A stretch of DNA of 64,000 nucleotides from Chloroflexota bacterium (GCA_019873645.1 JAIOAX010000001.1:234854-298853), one strand, 5' to 3'. Positions 28,931 through 39,297 are shown, numbered from the stretch's first letter. The notes: a model not told the origin generated them from the sequence alone. Program-made: numbers and translations.

Positions 28931-30304
28931 TCAAAGGGGAACGCCAGTTCTTCCCCGCACCAGTTCCCCACGCCAGTTCCGCGCACAGTCTTCGTCTAAC
29001 CACTGTGCCAGACGCGCCAGGGCGCGAGCAGCGTAGGCTTCGCCGCGGGCGCGTTTGCCCCGCGTAGAGGTATCGAGCGGCGGGAGCAGGCCGAAATTCG
29101 CCTTCATCGGTTGAAATGTCGCCGGATCGGCGCGCGTGATGTACTGCATCAGCGCGCCGATCAACGTTTCCGGCGGCGGGACAAGCAGCGGCAATCCTGA
29201 CAACAGACGCGCCATGTTCACCCCTGCCAGCCAGCCACTGGCGATGTTCCCGGCGTAGCCTTCCAGGCCGGCGATCTGCCCGGCGAAGAAGAGATCGGGG
29301 CGCACACGGCTTTGCAACGTTGGCAGCAACAATGACGGGGCGTTGATATAGGTGTTGCGGTGCATCGAACCATAGCGGACGAAGCGTGCGTTTTCCAGCC
29401 CCGGAATCAAGCGCAGGACGCGGTCCTGTTCCCCGTACTTGAGATTGGTTTGAAAACCCACCAGATTGTAGAGCGTCGCAGCGGCGTCATCTTGCCGCAG
29501 TTGAACGACGGCAAAGGGACGGCGGCCGGTGCGTGGATCGCGCAGGCCCACCGGACGCAAGGGGCCGAAAGCCAGTGCTTGTTCGCCGCGCGCGGCTAAC
29601 ACTTCGATAGGCAGACAGGCCTCGAAAAACTGCGGATCGGATTGCTCGAAGTCGCGCAAGGGGATGCGCTCGGCGCTGAGCAACGCGGCGACGAAACGCC
29701 GGTATTCCTCCTCATTCATAGGGCAATTGATATAGTCACCGGCATCAGATTCTCCCTTGTGGTAGCGCGAGGCGCGGAAGGCGATATCGAAATTGATGGA
29801 ATCCACTTCCACGATTGGCGCGCTGGCGTCGTAGAACGCCAGCGCGTCGCGGCCGGTGCAGGCGCGGATGGATTGGGCGAGCCGGTCAGAGGTGAGCGGC
29901 CCGCTGGCAATGATCGTGGGGCCTGCTGGAATTTCGGCGACTTCTTCGCGGATGAGGGTGATATGGGGATGAGCGGCGATGCGCTGCGTCACTTCGGCGG
30001 CGAAGCTCTCTCGGTCTACGGCAAGTGCGCTGCCGGCGGGGACGCGGTGCGCATCGGCGACGGCGATGAGCAACGATCCAAGTTGGCGCAATTCCGCCTT
30101 GAGCAATCCCGGCGCGCGGTTAAGGAGATCAGAGCCGAGCGAATTGGAGCAGACCAGTTCGGCCAGTCGGTCGCCGGTATGGGCCGGCGTCATCAAACGC
30201 GGGCGCATTTCATAGAGACGCACCGGGATACCACGTTGGGCAATCTGCCAGGCTGCCTCGCTGCCGGCCAGCCCGCCGCCGGCTATCGTGACCGAGCCGC
30301 TCAT
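28931..30304 (-). CDS. trmFO: Methylenetetrahydrofolate-tRNA-(uracil-5-)-methyltransferase TrmFO
   Basis: [67 protein letters not shown]. Confidence 0.96.
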   Translation of the reverse strand: MSGSVTIAGGGLAGSEAAWQIAQRGIPVRLYEMRPRLMTPAHTGDRLAELVCSNSLGSDLLNRAPGLLKAELRQLGSLLIAVADAHRVPAGSALAVDRESFAAEVTQRIAAHPHITLIREEVAEIPAGPTIIASGPLTSDRLAQSIRACTGRDALAFYDASAPIVEVDSINFDIAFRASRYHKGESDAGDYINCPMNEEEYRRFVAALLSAERIPLRDFEQSDPQFFEACLPIEVLAARGEQALAFGPLRPVGLRDPRTGRRPFAVVQLRQDDAAATLYNLVGFQTNLKYGEQDRVLRLIPGLENARFVRYGSMHRNTYINAPSLLLPTLQSRVRPDLFFAGQIAGLEGYAGNIASGWLAGVNMARLLSGLPLLVPPPETLIGALMQYITRADPATFQPMKANFGLLPPLDTSTRGKRARGEAYAARALARLAQWLDEDCARNWRGELVRGRTGVPL

Positions 30305-30615
30305 TTTGCCGTGTTGACGTCCGGTGAAACATAGACCTCGCCGCTGCGAGGTGGCGCGTTAAGGAGCTCCCGCGCTTCGGCTTCCCACTCCACCGGCACC
30401 CGCACCTCAACTTTGCCGATCCCGTTGACGGTCAGCCCCAGCACCGGCCCGACCGATTCATAGCTGAGCATCACCGGGATACCGGCAGTTTCAAGCGCGC
30501 CGCGGATCACCATGGCCCGCAACATCCCCTGCGCCACATAGACGGTCACCAGCCCGGTAGGCTTCTTTTCTTGCGCCACGTTATCATACCTCCTTAAGAC
30601 TGCACTGCTATCCAT
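30301..30615 (-). CDS. DUF2007-type putative signal-transducing protein
   Basis: [63 protein letters not shown]. Confidence 0.75.
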   Translation of the reverse strand: MDSSAVLRRYDNVAQEKKPTGLVTVYVAQGMLRAMVIRGALETAGIPVMLSYESVGPVLGLTVNGIGKVEVRVPVEWEAEARELLNAPPRSGEVYVSPDVNTAK

Positions 30616-30712
30616 AGTTTGCGCCCAAATAACGTATTTGTCAATCCCTTATATTCCTGGTATAATCTAAATGTTTTTATGGAGAGAACACAGCGTTGAT
30701 AGCGAGAGGCGT

Positions 30713-32275
30713 ATGAGCAGTACTGTACAGAATGATCAATACTGGGAGCAGTTTTCCGTCTTACCGGGCGATCTTGAACACATCATCAATTACCTGGTGG
30801 AGACGGAACGCCCCCAAATGCTTGACCAGTTAGCCCAGGAGTTAATCCAGGCGCGGCACCGGCAGATGGTCGCGTTGATTGAAAACACGTTGTCGCAAGG
30901 ACGCATTTACCGACCTGGGGAAAGTTACCAGGTTGGCGAAAGGCTCATTTTTCCACACCTGAACAATCTGTTGGGGGAAGTGATCGCCGTGCGTCCTGGC
31001 AACAACCCGGAATACGAAGCATTTTCCGTGATCACGGTGAAAACGGCCAACGGCGCAGTGCGTGAATTTGTCGCCGAGTTGCGCCGCGAGCATCCGTTGA
31101 ACACGGCGACTTATGTGCCTTCTAAAAACCTGGATATCCAGGATATTTACGCCCATTACGGCGAAAAGATCAAAACGGCGTTGCGGGCCGCCCTGGAAAA
31201 AAATGCCCAGTTTGTCAGCGTAGGTGAACAGTGGTTCCTCCGCGACTTGCTGGTGGAGGTTCCTGCCGGACAGTTGAACATCGCCGAAGCGCTCCTGGAT
31301 ATGGCCGGCGGCGGACCGCTGCCCACGGCGAAATTGCTCGACGAACTCGAAATGCCCGGCGAGGTCTCGCGGCCCTTGCAGCTCTTCTCATTGGAATACG
31401 CGCTATTGCATGACCGGCGTTTCGACGAAGTGGGGCCGGCGGGGATTGCGCTATGGCACCTGCGCCAAATGGAACCGCAAGGCGTTTTGGAAGTGCCACT
31501 GCGGTTGCGTTACGTCCCTATCCCCTACAGCCGGGCGCTGCTGGACGACACGATGCTGGCACTGGAACGCCAAATAGACGACGAGTGGGCCGACGTGACC
31601 GAGCCTGCGCCGCCGGCTACCGATAGCGTGACGGTGGTCCTCAACTACCCGCACTGGCGCAGTGGGACGCTCCCCTTGTCGCCGCGGGTGGCGCAATTAT
31701 TCCCGACCGCGCGGGTGGCCGACCGTATCTGTTTTACGTTTATGGATGGACGTACCGGCGAGACCTTCCCCGGTTGGGTAGTGCGCAGCGGACGCTACGT
31801 CCACGGGTTGAGCGAATGGTATAAGAAGAACAACGTCGGTGTCGGCGTGTATGTGGACTTAGAGCGCGGCGGCGAACCCGGCGTGATTCAGGTGAATGTA
31901 CGCCCCATTCGCTCAAAACGTCGCGAGTGGCTACGGACGGCGACAACCGACAGTGGGCAACTCGTGCTGGAGGTGACGCGCGTGCCTGTGGCATGCGAAT
32001 TTGACGAATTAGCAACGGTGGCGGTGACAGATCCTAACGCCGTGGATGCGCTGGCGCAACAATTACAACGCACACCGCTGGAATCTCTACTGGAGCAGAT
32101 CTTCAGCGGTCTGGCCGGCCTCAGTCTCCAACGCGCCGTCCATGCCATGACGCTATACAGCGTTTTGAATCTGTTGCGGCGTGTACCTCCGGCGCCGATC
32201 TTTGCCGTACTGGCGACAGCGTCGCGGTACGTGGCGTTGGGGGATAACTATTGGGCCTATCGAGGAGAGAGCTAA
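30713..32275 (+). CDS. Hypothetical protein, possibly lineage-specific, with central winged-helix-like segment
   Basis: 521 aa from ATG at 30713 with upstream gagagg; segment LLDMAGGGPLPTAKLLDELEMP...DRRFDEVGPAGIALWHLRQM; no family confidently recognised. Confidence 0.65.
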   Translation: MSSTVQNDQYWEQFSVLPGDLEHIINYLVETERPQMLDQLAQELIQARHRQMVALIENTLSQGRIYRPGESYQVGERLIFPHLNNLLGEVIAVRPGNNPEYEAFSVITVKTANGAVREFVAELRREHPLNTATYVPSKNLDIQDIYAHYGEKIKTALRAALEKNAQFVSVGEQWFLRDLLVEVPAGQLNIAEALLDMAGGGPLPTAKLLDELEMPGEVSRPLQLFSLEYALLHDRRFDEVGPAGIALWHLRQMEPQGVLEVPLRLRYVPIPYSRALLDDTMLALERQIDDEWADVTEPAPPATDSVTVVLNYPHWRSGTLPLSPRVAQLFPTARVADRICFTFMDGRTGETFPGWVVRSGRYVHGLSEWYKKNNVGVGVYVDLERGGEPGVIQVNVRPIRSKRREWLRTATTDSGQLVLEVTRVPVACEFDELATVAVTDPNAVDALAQQLQRTPLESLLEQIFSGLAGLSLQRAVHAMTLYSVLNLLRRVPPAPIFAVLATASRYVALGDNYWAYRGES

Positions 32276-32721
32276 TGCCGACACTACCGCCGATTCCTGC
32301 TTTAGCGCGCTTTGTCAAGCCGACTTTGGATACGCCTTTCCACATTGATTACCGTTGGTGGGAAGAACAAGGGCTTGACTTTAACGTACAATTACTACAG
32401 CACCTGTCCCCAGAGCTGCGTGAAGCGTATGCCGGGCGACGTATTGATGAGAAGATTGACCTGATTGATTGGGAGACCGGCGAGGTGCGGCAGGTGGAAG
32501 GATTGCAATACCTGATCACGACGCGGTGCAGTAAGGACCCCGGATACATCGCCCAGGCGCCGACCCTGCTGGAGGCGATTTTCCGGGTGTTTCTCAGCAA
32601 CGGCAATCAACCACTATCGCCGCGCGCGTTGGCCCCGCTGGTGGGCTATCCGCCGGAGCACGTGCTGCGCGTGCTTTCAGGGACGACGGTGCGCAAGGGG
32701 TTGCGTCCGGTGATGGATTAG
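32275..32721 (+). CDS. Hypothetical protein translationally coupled to the preceding gene
   Basis: TAATG overlap at 32273-32277; 148 aa; no family recognised. Confidence 0.6.
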   Translation: MPTLPPIPALARFVKPTLDTPFHIDYRWWEEQGLDFNVQLLQHLSPELREAYAGRRIDEKIDLIDWETGEVRQVEGLQYLITTRCSKDPGYIAQAPTLLEAIFRVFLSNGNQPLSPRALAPLVGYPPEHVLRVLSGTTVRKGLRPVMD

Positions 32722-32736
32722 TGGGGCGTCTTTCTC

Positions 32737-32765
32737 TTGACAGGGTATGCGGGAAGAAGTATACT
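32737..32765 (+). promoter_or_regulatory. Near-consensus sigma70 promoter placing the start site at the antitoxin ATG
   Basis: TTGACA - 17 nt - TATACT - ggtggt - ATG (32772). Confidence 0.75.
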
Positions 32766-32771
32766 GGTGGT

Positions 32772-33005
32772 ATGAAGATTAAGACTTCCATCACCCTGTC
32801 CGAAGACCTGCTCGAGGTTGTTGACCAGCAGTCGCGCGAATACAACCGCAACCGCTCTGAATTCATCGAGGATGCTCTGCGTGCTTTCCTTGCCCAGATG
32901 CTCCGCGATGAGCGGAACGCTCGCGACCTCGAGATCCTCAATCAGCGCGCCGATGTATTGAACGAGGAAGCCACAGACGTTCTCGCCTATCAGGTGCCCC
33001 TATGA
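32772..33005 (+). CDS. Ribbon-helix-helix (CopG/MazE-type) antitoxin
   Basis: [43 protein letters not shown]. Confidence 0.9.
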   Translation: MKIKTSITLSEDLLEVVDQQSREYNRNRSEFIEDALRAFLAQMLRDERNARDLEILNQRADVLNEEATDVLAYQVPL

Positions 33006-33344
33006 GGCGCGGAGAGCTGTACCGCGTCGCTCACCCTTCGGCGCAAGACCCCAAACGATCTCGAGTGTTTGTGATCGTGAGCCGCCAGGTGCTCATTGAC
33101 TCGCGCTTCTCAACGGTGATCTGTGCGCCGGTCTACTCAGCACACGCAGGGCTGTCCACGCAAGTATTGGTGGGAGAAGACGAAGGGCTGAAGCACGAGA
33201 GCAGCATCCACATGTGATGAGTTGGTGAGCCTTCCCAAGTCTGTCCTGACAAACTTCGTCGGGAGGTTATCGCCACAGAAAATGCGCGCGCTTGACATAG
33301 CGCTTCGGGTGGCTCTGGACATATCCGACGAGATGGCGGGGTAA
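33002..33344 (+). pseudogene. MazF/PemK-like toxin, frameshifted
   Basis: [70 protein letters not shown] then ATG-TGA; removing one A at 33212 gives ...[47 protein letters not shown]. Confidence 0.88.
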
Positions 33345-33367
33345 GCAAGTTGTTCGTAATTTTCTTT

Positions 33368-33441
33368 GCCCCGGTGGCTCAAGCGGATAGAGCAAGTGCC
33401 TTCTAAGCACAAGGTTAGAGGTTCGAGTCCTCTCCGGGGTA
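33368..33441 (+). tRNA. tRNA-Arg (anticodon TCT)
   Basis: Acceptor GCCCCGG/CCGGGGT, D-arm GCTC..GAGC, anticodon loop CTTCTAA, T-arm AGAGG-TTCGAGT-CCTCT, discriminator A; CCA not encoded. Confidence 0.95.
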
Positions 33442-33462
33442 TCAAGTCGAAAGGAGCCTGTT

Positions 33463-34611
33463 GTGAATTTTGAGTCATCCACGACACCACGACGCGCCGT
33501 TTTCCTCACCACACCGGCCTTGTGGGAGCATGGACACGGCAAAAACCATCCCCTCAAGCCGGAACGGCTGCGGCGCACCTGTGAATTGCTCGAAGCCTAC
33601 GGCGCATTGGCGGCCCCCAATGTGCGGGTCATCGCACCGCAGCCGGCGACCGAAGACGAGCTGGCGCTGTTCCACTCCCGCACCTATATCGAGGTCGTGC
33701 GCATCCTGAGCGAGGGAGGCGCGTGGACCGAGACCCGCGAGTACATCAACCCCATGCGCTACGGCTTCGGCTCCGGCGACAATCCCATCTTCCCGGAAAT
33801 GTACGAAACGGAAAGCCTGAAGGCCGGCAGCTCATTGCTGGGAGCGCGTTTGCTGGTGAGCGGTGACTGCGATGTGGCCTTCAGCTATGCCGGTGGACTT
33901 CATCACGCCATGGCAAGCTACGCCTCCGGTTTCTGTGTGTTCAACGACCCGGCGATTGCCATTCAATGGATGGTGGACCAGGGATTGCGCGTCGCCTACG
34001 TGGACGTGGATGTGCATCATGGCGACGGCGTGGAGGCGGCCTTCTATGACACCGATCGCGTGTTGACGATTTCCCTGCACCAGGATGGACGCACGCTGTT
34101 TCCAGGGACCGGCTTCATCCACGACATCGGCTCCGGCGCCGGTGAAGGATACGCCGTCAACGTGCCGTTGCCGCCCTATACGGACAACGACGCCTATCTG
34201 TGGGCGTTCCGTGAGGTCGTGCCGCCACTGTTGGAACGTTTTGCGCCGGATGTGGTAGTCTCGCAGTTAGGGGTGGATACGCACTACCAAGACCCGCTGG
34301 CACACATGGCGCTGACAACCGCCGGGCAGACGGCGCTCTTTGAGGCTTTCGATGCGTTGGCTCCGCGTTGGCTGGCCTTGGGTGGCGGGGGATATAACCT
34401 CGATGTGGTACCGCGTTCCTGGACGCTGGCGTTCGGTGTGATGTCAGGGCAGACGTTCCCCGACGAACTGCCGGAAAGCTATCGCACCCGCTACGGCGGA
34501 CAATGGTTGCGTGACCACGAGGAACCCGGCATAGACGACTTTACCCGTCAGCGCGTCCGCCACAAAGTTGAAGAAATCGTCGCCGAAGTCAAGCGCGTAC
34601 ATCATCTCTAA
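33463..34611 (+). CDS. Histone deacetylase family / acetylpolyamine amidohydrolase-like protein
   Basis: GTG start with aaaggag; AGGLHHAMASYASGFCVFNDPAIAIQWMVDQGLRVAYVDVDVHHGDGVEAAFYDTDRVLTISLHQ; GGGGYNLDVVPRSWTLA. Confidence 0.95.
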   Translation: MNFESSTTPRRAVFLTTPALWEHGHGKNHPLKPERLRRTCELLEAYGALAAPNVRVIAPQPATEDELALFHSRTYIEVVRILSEGGAWTETREYINPMRYGFGSGDNPIFPEMYETESLKAGSSLLGARLLVSGDCDVAFSYAGGLHHAMASYASGFCVFNDPAIAIQWMVDQGLRVAYVDVDVHHGDGVEAAFYDTDRVLTISLHQDGRTLFPGTGFIHDIGSGAGEGYAVNVPLPPYTDNDAYLWAFREVVPPLLERFAPDVVVSQLGVDTHYQDPLAHMALTTAGQTALFEAFDALAPRWLALGGGGYNLDVVPRSWTLAFGVMSGQTFPDELPESYRTRYGGQWLRDHEEPGIDDFTRQRVRHKVEEIVAEVKRVHHL

Positions 34612-34619
34612 CGGCGCGG

Positions 34620-35123
34620 TTAATCGCTCTCCCGACGCAAATAACGGACGAGCCGGCTCAATCCGAAGAACGCCACCAACACCAGAATCAGAATCACGCT
34701 GAACCGCAAGGTGAGCCGAATCGTCAGGGCCAGCGTGCTCAGTAACAATCCAACGCCGACAACGCCGCCGAGTCGCCACAGGTGCGCGCGTTCCAATGCG
34801 CGCAGGTTTTCGAGGTTTTCAGACGCTTGCACGTGCTGGACAAAGTGATGCAGGTCCCAGGCCACCAGTGCCGTCGTGATCCCCACCAGCAACCAACCTC
34901 CTTTAACGCCATACAACGCGCCGAGAACTGCACCGATTGTCAACCCTAGTAGCCCCAACGAGGCTACCGGCAACCAGCGGTAGCGTTGTGCAACCAGCCA
35001 CAACAGCCCCAACGCCACGAAGAACAACGCGCCGAGAAACCGGGCGTTCAACCCGTAGCCCAACGCCAAGGCGCCGGCAGCGATGAGCGTGCTGAAGGTC
35101 AAAACGTAAGGTGAGAGTTTCAC
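34620..35123 (-). CDS. Hypothetical multi-TM membrane protein
   Basis: 167 aa hydrophobic protein overlapping the DUF58 gene. Confidence 0.6.
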   Translation of the reverse strand: MKLSPYVLTFSTLIAAGALALGYGLNARFLGALFFVALGLLWLVAQRYRWLPVASLGLLGLTIGAVLGALYGVKGGWLLVGITTALVAWDLHHFVQHVQASENLENLRALERAHLWRLGGVVGVGLLLSTLALTIRLTLRFSVILILVLVAFFGLSRLVRYLRRESD

Positions 35124-36406
35124 CGTTCAATCCTCACAATGCGAGTTTGCGCCATCGGACGGACAAGCGACAGGCGCATCACCTTATCGAAAGGCCGATC
35201 CACTTGCCAATCCACCACCTGGATCCCCACCCGGCGCAGCCGTCGCAACATCAACTCACGCTCTACACGAATGATGCGCAGCGCAAAATCGGTCGCCGTA
35301 TCCTGGGTACGGTTTTGGGCCTCGAAGGCCACCGGGTCAGGGCTGACCACCAGGATTTGATAGCCGCGCGCACGCAAGCGTGTCAGCACCGGCAGATCAT
35401 CCTCACGCAGCGGGCTGATCAGGACGATCTGTGACTTCGCGGGGAAAAAGCGCACCGGCAGGTAATCCAGGCTCTCAAAGACCAGACTGTCGCCGGTGCG
35501 GGCATGCGCCAGCGCGCGCAGAATGCGTTCACGTTGCACTTTGCCATAGCCGGGATAGGTGATCTCCAGCCCGCGCCCGTAGACCAGCAGCCCGACACGG
35601 TCGCCGTCGTTCAAAAACGTCTCCGCCAATCCCGCCGTAGCTTCGATGGCATGCTCAAAGAGCGAATCGTGATCCACGACAATGTTGTTGTGCTGGCGCG
35701 CATCCAGAATCAAGCCCACATCGGCGATGCGCTCCATCTCGAACTCGTTGGTGAACAACGTGTGCTGATGTCGGGCGCTCGCCCGCCAGTTGATCCAACG
35801 CAGCGGGTCGCCCAACTGATACTCGCGCACACCGAAGAAATCCGTACCGGAACCGGCCTGCCGTGAGGGAATAGGCCCGGCATAACCGCGCGTGCGCAGC
35901 GGGCGGATGTCAAGGTGTTCCAACTTTAGTGGTTCGGGGAAAACCATCAGGTTGCCGGGCACTTCCATCCAACCGCGATGCTGAAACAGCCCTAATTGTT
36001 CATTGACCACCACGTGGAGGTAGCGGAAGGGATAATTGCCCCTTTTTCCTGTCACGGTATAGCTGAAGGTCGCAGATGCGCCGGCCGGCAACGCCATCTG
36101 AAGCCACGGCTCGCCGTCGGTGATGGTCAATCCTGATGGTACATTGTCCTCGATCAGCACCTCTTCCAATGTTGTGCCCTGATTCACCACCGTCAAGGTG
36201 ACGACCGACGGCGCATCATGGTTGACCGTATTCGCGCTCAATGTGCGGGTAATGACCAGCCGGGGTTTCTCCGGGCTGTAGACAAACGCCGCAAGCAGAT
36301 ACACGGCCAGGGGAATGGCGAGCGCCACCACCTGACCATACAGTGACATCAGCCCGGCGAGAAGTATGCCGTAAAGCAGCAGGCTCAGAAACAATAACCT
36401 ACGCAT
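35120..36406 (-). CDS. DUF58 domain-containing protein
   Basis: DFFGVREYQLGDPLRWINWRASARHQHTLFTNEFEMERIADVGLILDAR. Confidence 0.93.
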   Translation of the reverse strand: MRRLLFLSLLLYGILLAGLMSLYGQVVALAIPLAVYLLAAFVYSPEKPRLVITRTLSANTVNHDAPSVVTLTVVNQGTTLEEVLIEDNVPSGLTITDGEPWLQMALPAGASATFSYTVTGKRGNYPFRYLHVVVNEQLGLFQHRGWMEVPGNLMVFPEPLKLEHLDIRPLRTRGYAGPIPSRQAGSGTDFFGVREYQLGDPLRWINWRASARHQHTLFTNEFEMERIADVGLILDARQHNNIVVDHDSLFEHAIEATAGLAETFLNDGDRVGLLVYGRGLEITYPGYGKVQRERILRALAHARTGDSLVFESLDYLPVRFFPAKSQIVLISPLREDDLPVLTRLRARGYQILVVSPDPVAFEAQNRTQDTATDFALRIIRVERELMLRRLRRVGIQVVDWQVDRPFDKVMRLSLVRPMAQTRIVRIER

Positions 36407-36428
36407 TTACGCATCCTCCTAATCCCTG

Positions 36429-36544
36429 CTCATTCCCGTCCATTCGCCCATTCGCTTATTCGCCCATTCGCCCATTCACTCATTCGCTTATTCGCCCATT
36501 CGCCCATTCACTCATTCGCTCATTCGCTTATTCGCCCATTCATT
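36429..36544. repeat. 8-mer repeat (attcgctN/attcgccc family) upstream of the DUF58 gene
   Basis: cattcgcccattcgcttattcgcccattcgcccattcactcattcgctt... Confidence 0.9.
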
Positions 36545-36557
36545 TATCACCCGCGGC

Positions 36558-37532
36558 TCAGCGGGGCATGAAACTCTGAATCACCGGCACCGGCGTCATG
36601 CGCAGCACCTCGGTGACCACCTCGGAGGCGGCATGCCGTTCGGTCCACAGATCGGGTTCCAGGATGAGGCGATGGCTCAGCGCGGGCAACGCGAACAGCT
36701 TCACATCGTCGGGGAGCACGTAGCCGCGCCCCTGCATGGCCGCCCAGGTGCGCGAGAGTTTGAGCAGGGCCAGTGCCCCGCGCGGGCTGGCGCCGACGGC
36801 GACAAACCGATGGGTGCGCGTCGCCCGCGTCAAATCCACAATGTACTGCTCCACGTCGGCGTCCACGTGCACATCCTCAATGGCCTCGCGCATCGCCAGC
36901 AATATCTCAGCATTGATCACCGGCTCCAGTGAAAAGTTATCCTGCCGGCGCTCACGGCGGCGGCGCAGGATTTCTTGCTCATCCTTTTGGTCGGGATAAC
37001 CGATCGCCAGCTTCATAATAAAACGGTCAAGCTGTGCTTCGGGCAGCGGGAACGTACCTTCATACTCAATAGGATTCTGAGTAGCGATGACGATGAAGGG
37101 CGACGGCAGCGGCATCGTCTCGCCTTCCAGCGTCACCTGGTATTCCTGCATCGCTTCAAGCAGCGCCGATTGGGTCTTGGGCGAAGCGCGGTTGATTTCG
37201 TCCGACAGAATGATGTTGGCAAACAACGGCCCTTTGCGCAGCGAGAACTGATTCTGCGTGCGGTCGTAGATGTAGCCGCCGGTGATATCGCCGGGGAGCA
37301 GATCGGGCGTGAACTGGATGCGCTTGAAGGACAGCCCCAGGGCGGTCGCAAAACTGTTGGCGATAAGCGTCTTCGCCAGGCCGGGATAATCTTCCAGCAA
37401 TACATGCCCACCTGAGGTAAGAATGGCGGCCATGATTTGTTCCAGGACTTCCCGTTTGCCCACAATGGCCCGCTCGACTTCCTTGAGGACACGGTTTGAT
37501 AGCTCGGCGACTTGTGCGATGCTGAGGGTCAT
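36558..37532 (-). CDS. MoxR family AAA+ ATPase
   Basis: GGHVLLEDYPGLAKTLIANSFATALGLSFKRIQFTPDLLPGDITG; LSDEINRASPKTQSALLEAMQE; VIATQNPIEYEGTFPLPEAQLDRF. Confidence 0.96.
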   Translation of the reverse strand: MTLSIAQVAELSNRVLKEVERAIVGKREVLEQIMAAILTSGGHVLLEDYPGLAKTLIANSFATALGLSFKRIQFTPDLLPGDITGGYIYDRTQNQFSLRKGPLFANIILSDEINRASPKTQSALLEAMQEYQVTLEGETMPLPSPFIVIATQNPIEYEGTFPLPEAQLDRFIMKLAIGYPDQKDEQEILRRRRERRQDNFSLEPVINAEILLAMREAIEDVHVDADVEQYIVDLTRATRTHRFVAVGASPRGALALLKLSRTWAAMQGRGYVLPDDVKLFALPALSHRLILEPDLWTERHAASEVVTEVLRMTPVPVIQSFMPR

Positions 37533-37537
37533 GATTC

Positions 37538-38188
37538 TTAAACCTCCATTTGTTCTTCCAAGAATTTGACAACACTTTCAAGTTCGGCGCTCAATTGCGC
37601 CTCCAGTGGTTTTTCCCATCCCAGGAAACGCTTCAAGCGCGTGAAGAAAGGCGTTTGGGTACTGCTCAGGCCGGGCTTCAGCCGTGTAAACAGATACTCC
37701 CGCACCGTCGGCGGCAACTGCAATTCCCCTTGTTCGAGACGCCGTTCCACATCACGGAGGCTCAAACGCTCCTCGTGGGATACCACGTCCAGGATCAGCT
37801 TGCCGATAAAATAGCCGAAGCGTTGCCGGGAATATTTGCCGCACAACAACATACTGATGCGCTCGCTCCAAACGGCAAGTCGTCCGTGCGACACACGTTC
37901 GGGCGGCGGGGGCGCCGGGGGGGCCGGACGCCGTTCACGGTCCAGGCTATGCATGGCAATATAGAACACCACGATCAACCCTGCCGCCCAAAACCAGGTC
38001 TGGGGAATGCTTTGGATGACGAGCTCCAAAAGCCACAGCGTATATGAGAGCGGCAATGCCAGCGTGTCGCGGATAAAGTCACGCACGGCAAACGTCAGCA
38101 GCACCATCAGCGGCGCGCCAACCGGCAGCACCCACCAAAAGCGTTTGAGGAGCCCTTTGAATGTGAATTCCGAGGGTTGTTCGTTCAC
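37538..38188 (-). CDS. Hypothetical membrane protein of the MoxR cluster
   Basis: GTG start overlapping the stop of the upstream DUF4129 gene (GTGA); two TM segments then soluble domain. Confidence 0.65.
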   Translation of the reverse strand: MNEQPSEFTFKGLLKRFWWVLPVGAPLMVLLTFAVRDFIRDTLALPLSYTLWLLELVIQSIPQTWFWAAGLIVVFYIAMHSLDRERRPAPPAPPPPERVSHGRLAVWSERISMLLCGKYSRQRFGYFIGKLILDVVSHEERLSLRDVERRLEQGELQLPPTVREYLFTRLKPGLSSTQTPFFTRLKRFLGWEKPLEAQLSAELESVVKFLEEQMEV

Positions 38189-39054
38189 CGTGAGACCTCC
38201 GCGGCGGCGCTGACGATGGCCGAGAGACACGCCACCGCGCGCTGTTCCTCCGCCGGGCCGGGGTCGCGGTCGCCGTAGCGCGCGTCCTCGAAGAGGCGGG
38301 TGAGTTGCTGAATCGGCGCTTGAGGCAAACCGGCGCGGAACAGATGTTCCTCGAACTCGCGGGTCGTCATCGTCACGCCACGCTGGATGTTGCGCTTCTC
38401 GCTGATGACGCGGCTCATCTCGACATAACAGCGGATGACGGCATTTTTGAGGTTGCCGCCAGCCTGGATGGTATCAAGCGCGTCCTGGGCCTCGCGCGCC
38501 AGCTTCTCCAGGGCATCGTCTTTCGTCACACGATTGCGCCGCCACAACGCATACAGCGTAACCAGGATAATGCCGGTCAGGACCACCGCCATCACCACGC
38601 TCAACGTATTCGTCAGGTCGCGCATGTCGCCGGGGATGAATTCCGGTGGCGGCTCAAGCGCGACTTCCTCAAGAGGGGAAAAAGCGGTGGTCGTCTCGGC
38701 AGGCGTTTCGACAAAGGCGGCCTGGCGCTCCAGCATATAGGACATCAACAGCATGAACAATGCGATTTGAATAATAAGGCGGACGAAGCGGCGCCGGCCC
38801 TCTTTGGTGAAAATGGCATAGATGAGGCTGATAAAAAACAGCATCACCATCACTACTCTAAGGATGGCGATCAACGCCGAGCCACCCCCTAGAGGAGGAA
38901 GGGGGGTAATCTCAGGTCTGCCGGAGAGCAATCCCCAGGGAAAAGGTTTGCCGGGGAGCAGTTCCACTTCCGAGAGCGTAGCGGCCAGCAAAACCAGTGC
39001 CGCGAGCGCAACACCCATAACGAGCAGAATCCAGAATTTTTTGCGCATACCCAT
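38185..39054 (-). CDS. DUF4129 domain-containing membrane protein
   Basis: NAVIRCYVEMSRVISEKRNIQRGVTMTTREFEEHLFRAGLPQAPIQQLTRLFEDARYGDRDPGPAEEQRAVACLSAI. Confidence 0.8.
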   Translation of the reverse strand: MGMRKKFWILLVMGVALAALVLLAATLSEVELLPGKPFPWGLLSGRPEITPLPPLGGGSALIAILRVVMVMLFFISLIYAIFTKEGRRRFVRLIIQIALFMLLMSYMLERQAAFVETPAETTTAFSPLEEVALEPPPEFIPGDMRDLTNTLSVVMAVVLTGIILVTLYALWRRNRVTKDDALEKLAREAQDALDTIQAGGNLKNAVIRCYVEMSRVISEKRNIQRGVTMTTREFEEHLFRAGLPQAPIQQLTRLFEDARYGDRDPGPAEEQRAVACLSAIVSAAAEVSR

Positions 39055-39112
39055 AGCGGAGCTATTATAACACCTAACGCAAATTTGGAAAGATTGATGA
39101 TATTGCACTTTT

Positions 39113-39297
39113 GCGCCCCCGCTCCCGGCCTCGCCCCAAAGGGAGCGAGGAGGTAAATAGCGGGGGATTTTGCGCGGCTTCGCCGCGCAAAATCCCCCTT
39201 TGAGAAATCCCCCGCTCTCCCCGCGTGCGGGGAGAGCGGGGGCAGGGGGTGAGAGGGGAAAACGCAAAAGAACTGCCCCCGTCCTGAAATGCACCCC
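39113..39297. repeat. Dispersed palindromic intergenic element, copy B
   Basis: Near-identical to 8830-9005; 17-bp stem GGGGGATTTTGCGCGGC-TTC-GCCGCGCAAAATCCCCC (39162-39198) and 16-bp stem at 39209-39242. Confidence 0.92.

Noticed and set aside
33463-34611. HDAC-family protein as evidence of eukaryotic or archaeal transfer
   Set aside because: AcuC/acetylpolyamine amidohydrolase relatives are common in bacteria
34620-39054. MoxR/DUF58/DUF4129 cluster as a novel system
   Set aside because: A well-known recurrent gene neighbourhood across bacteria
38185-39294. Upstream extension of the DUF4129 ORF to 39294
   Set aside because: The extra N-terminus is translation of the dispersed palindromic element; real start is most likely ATG at 39054
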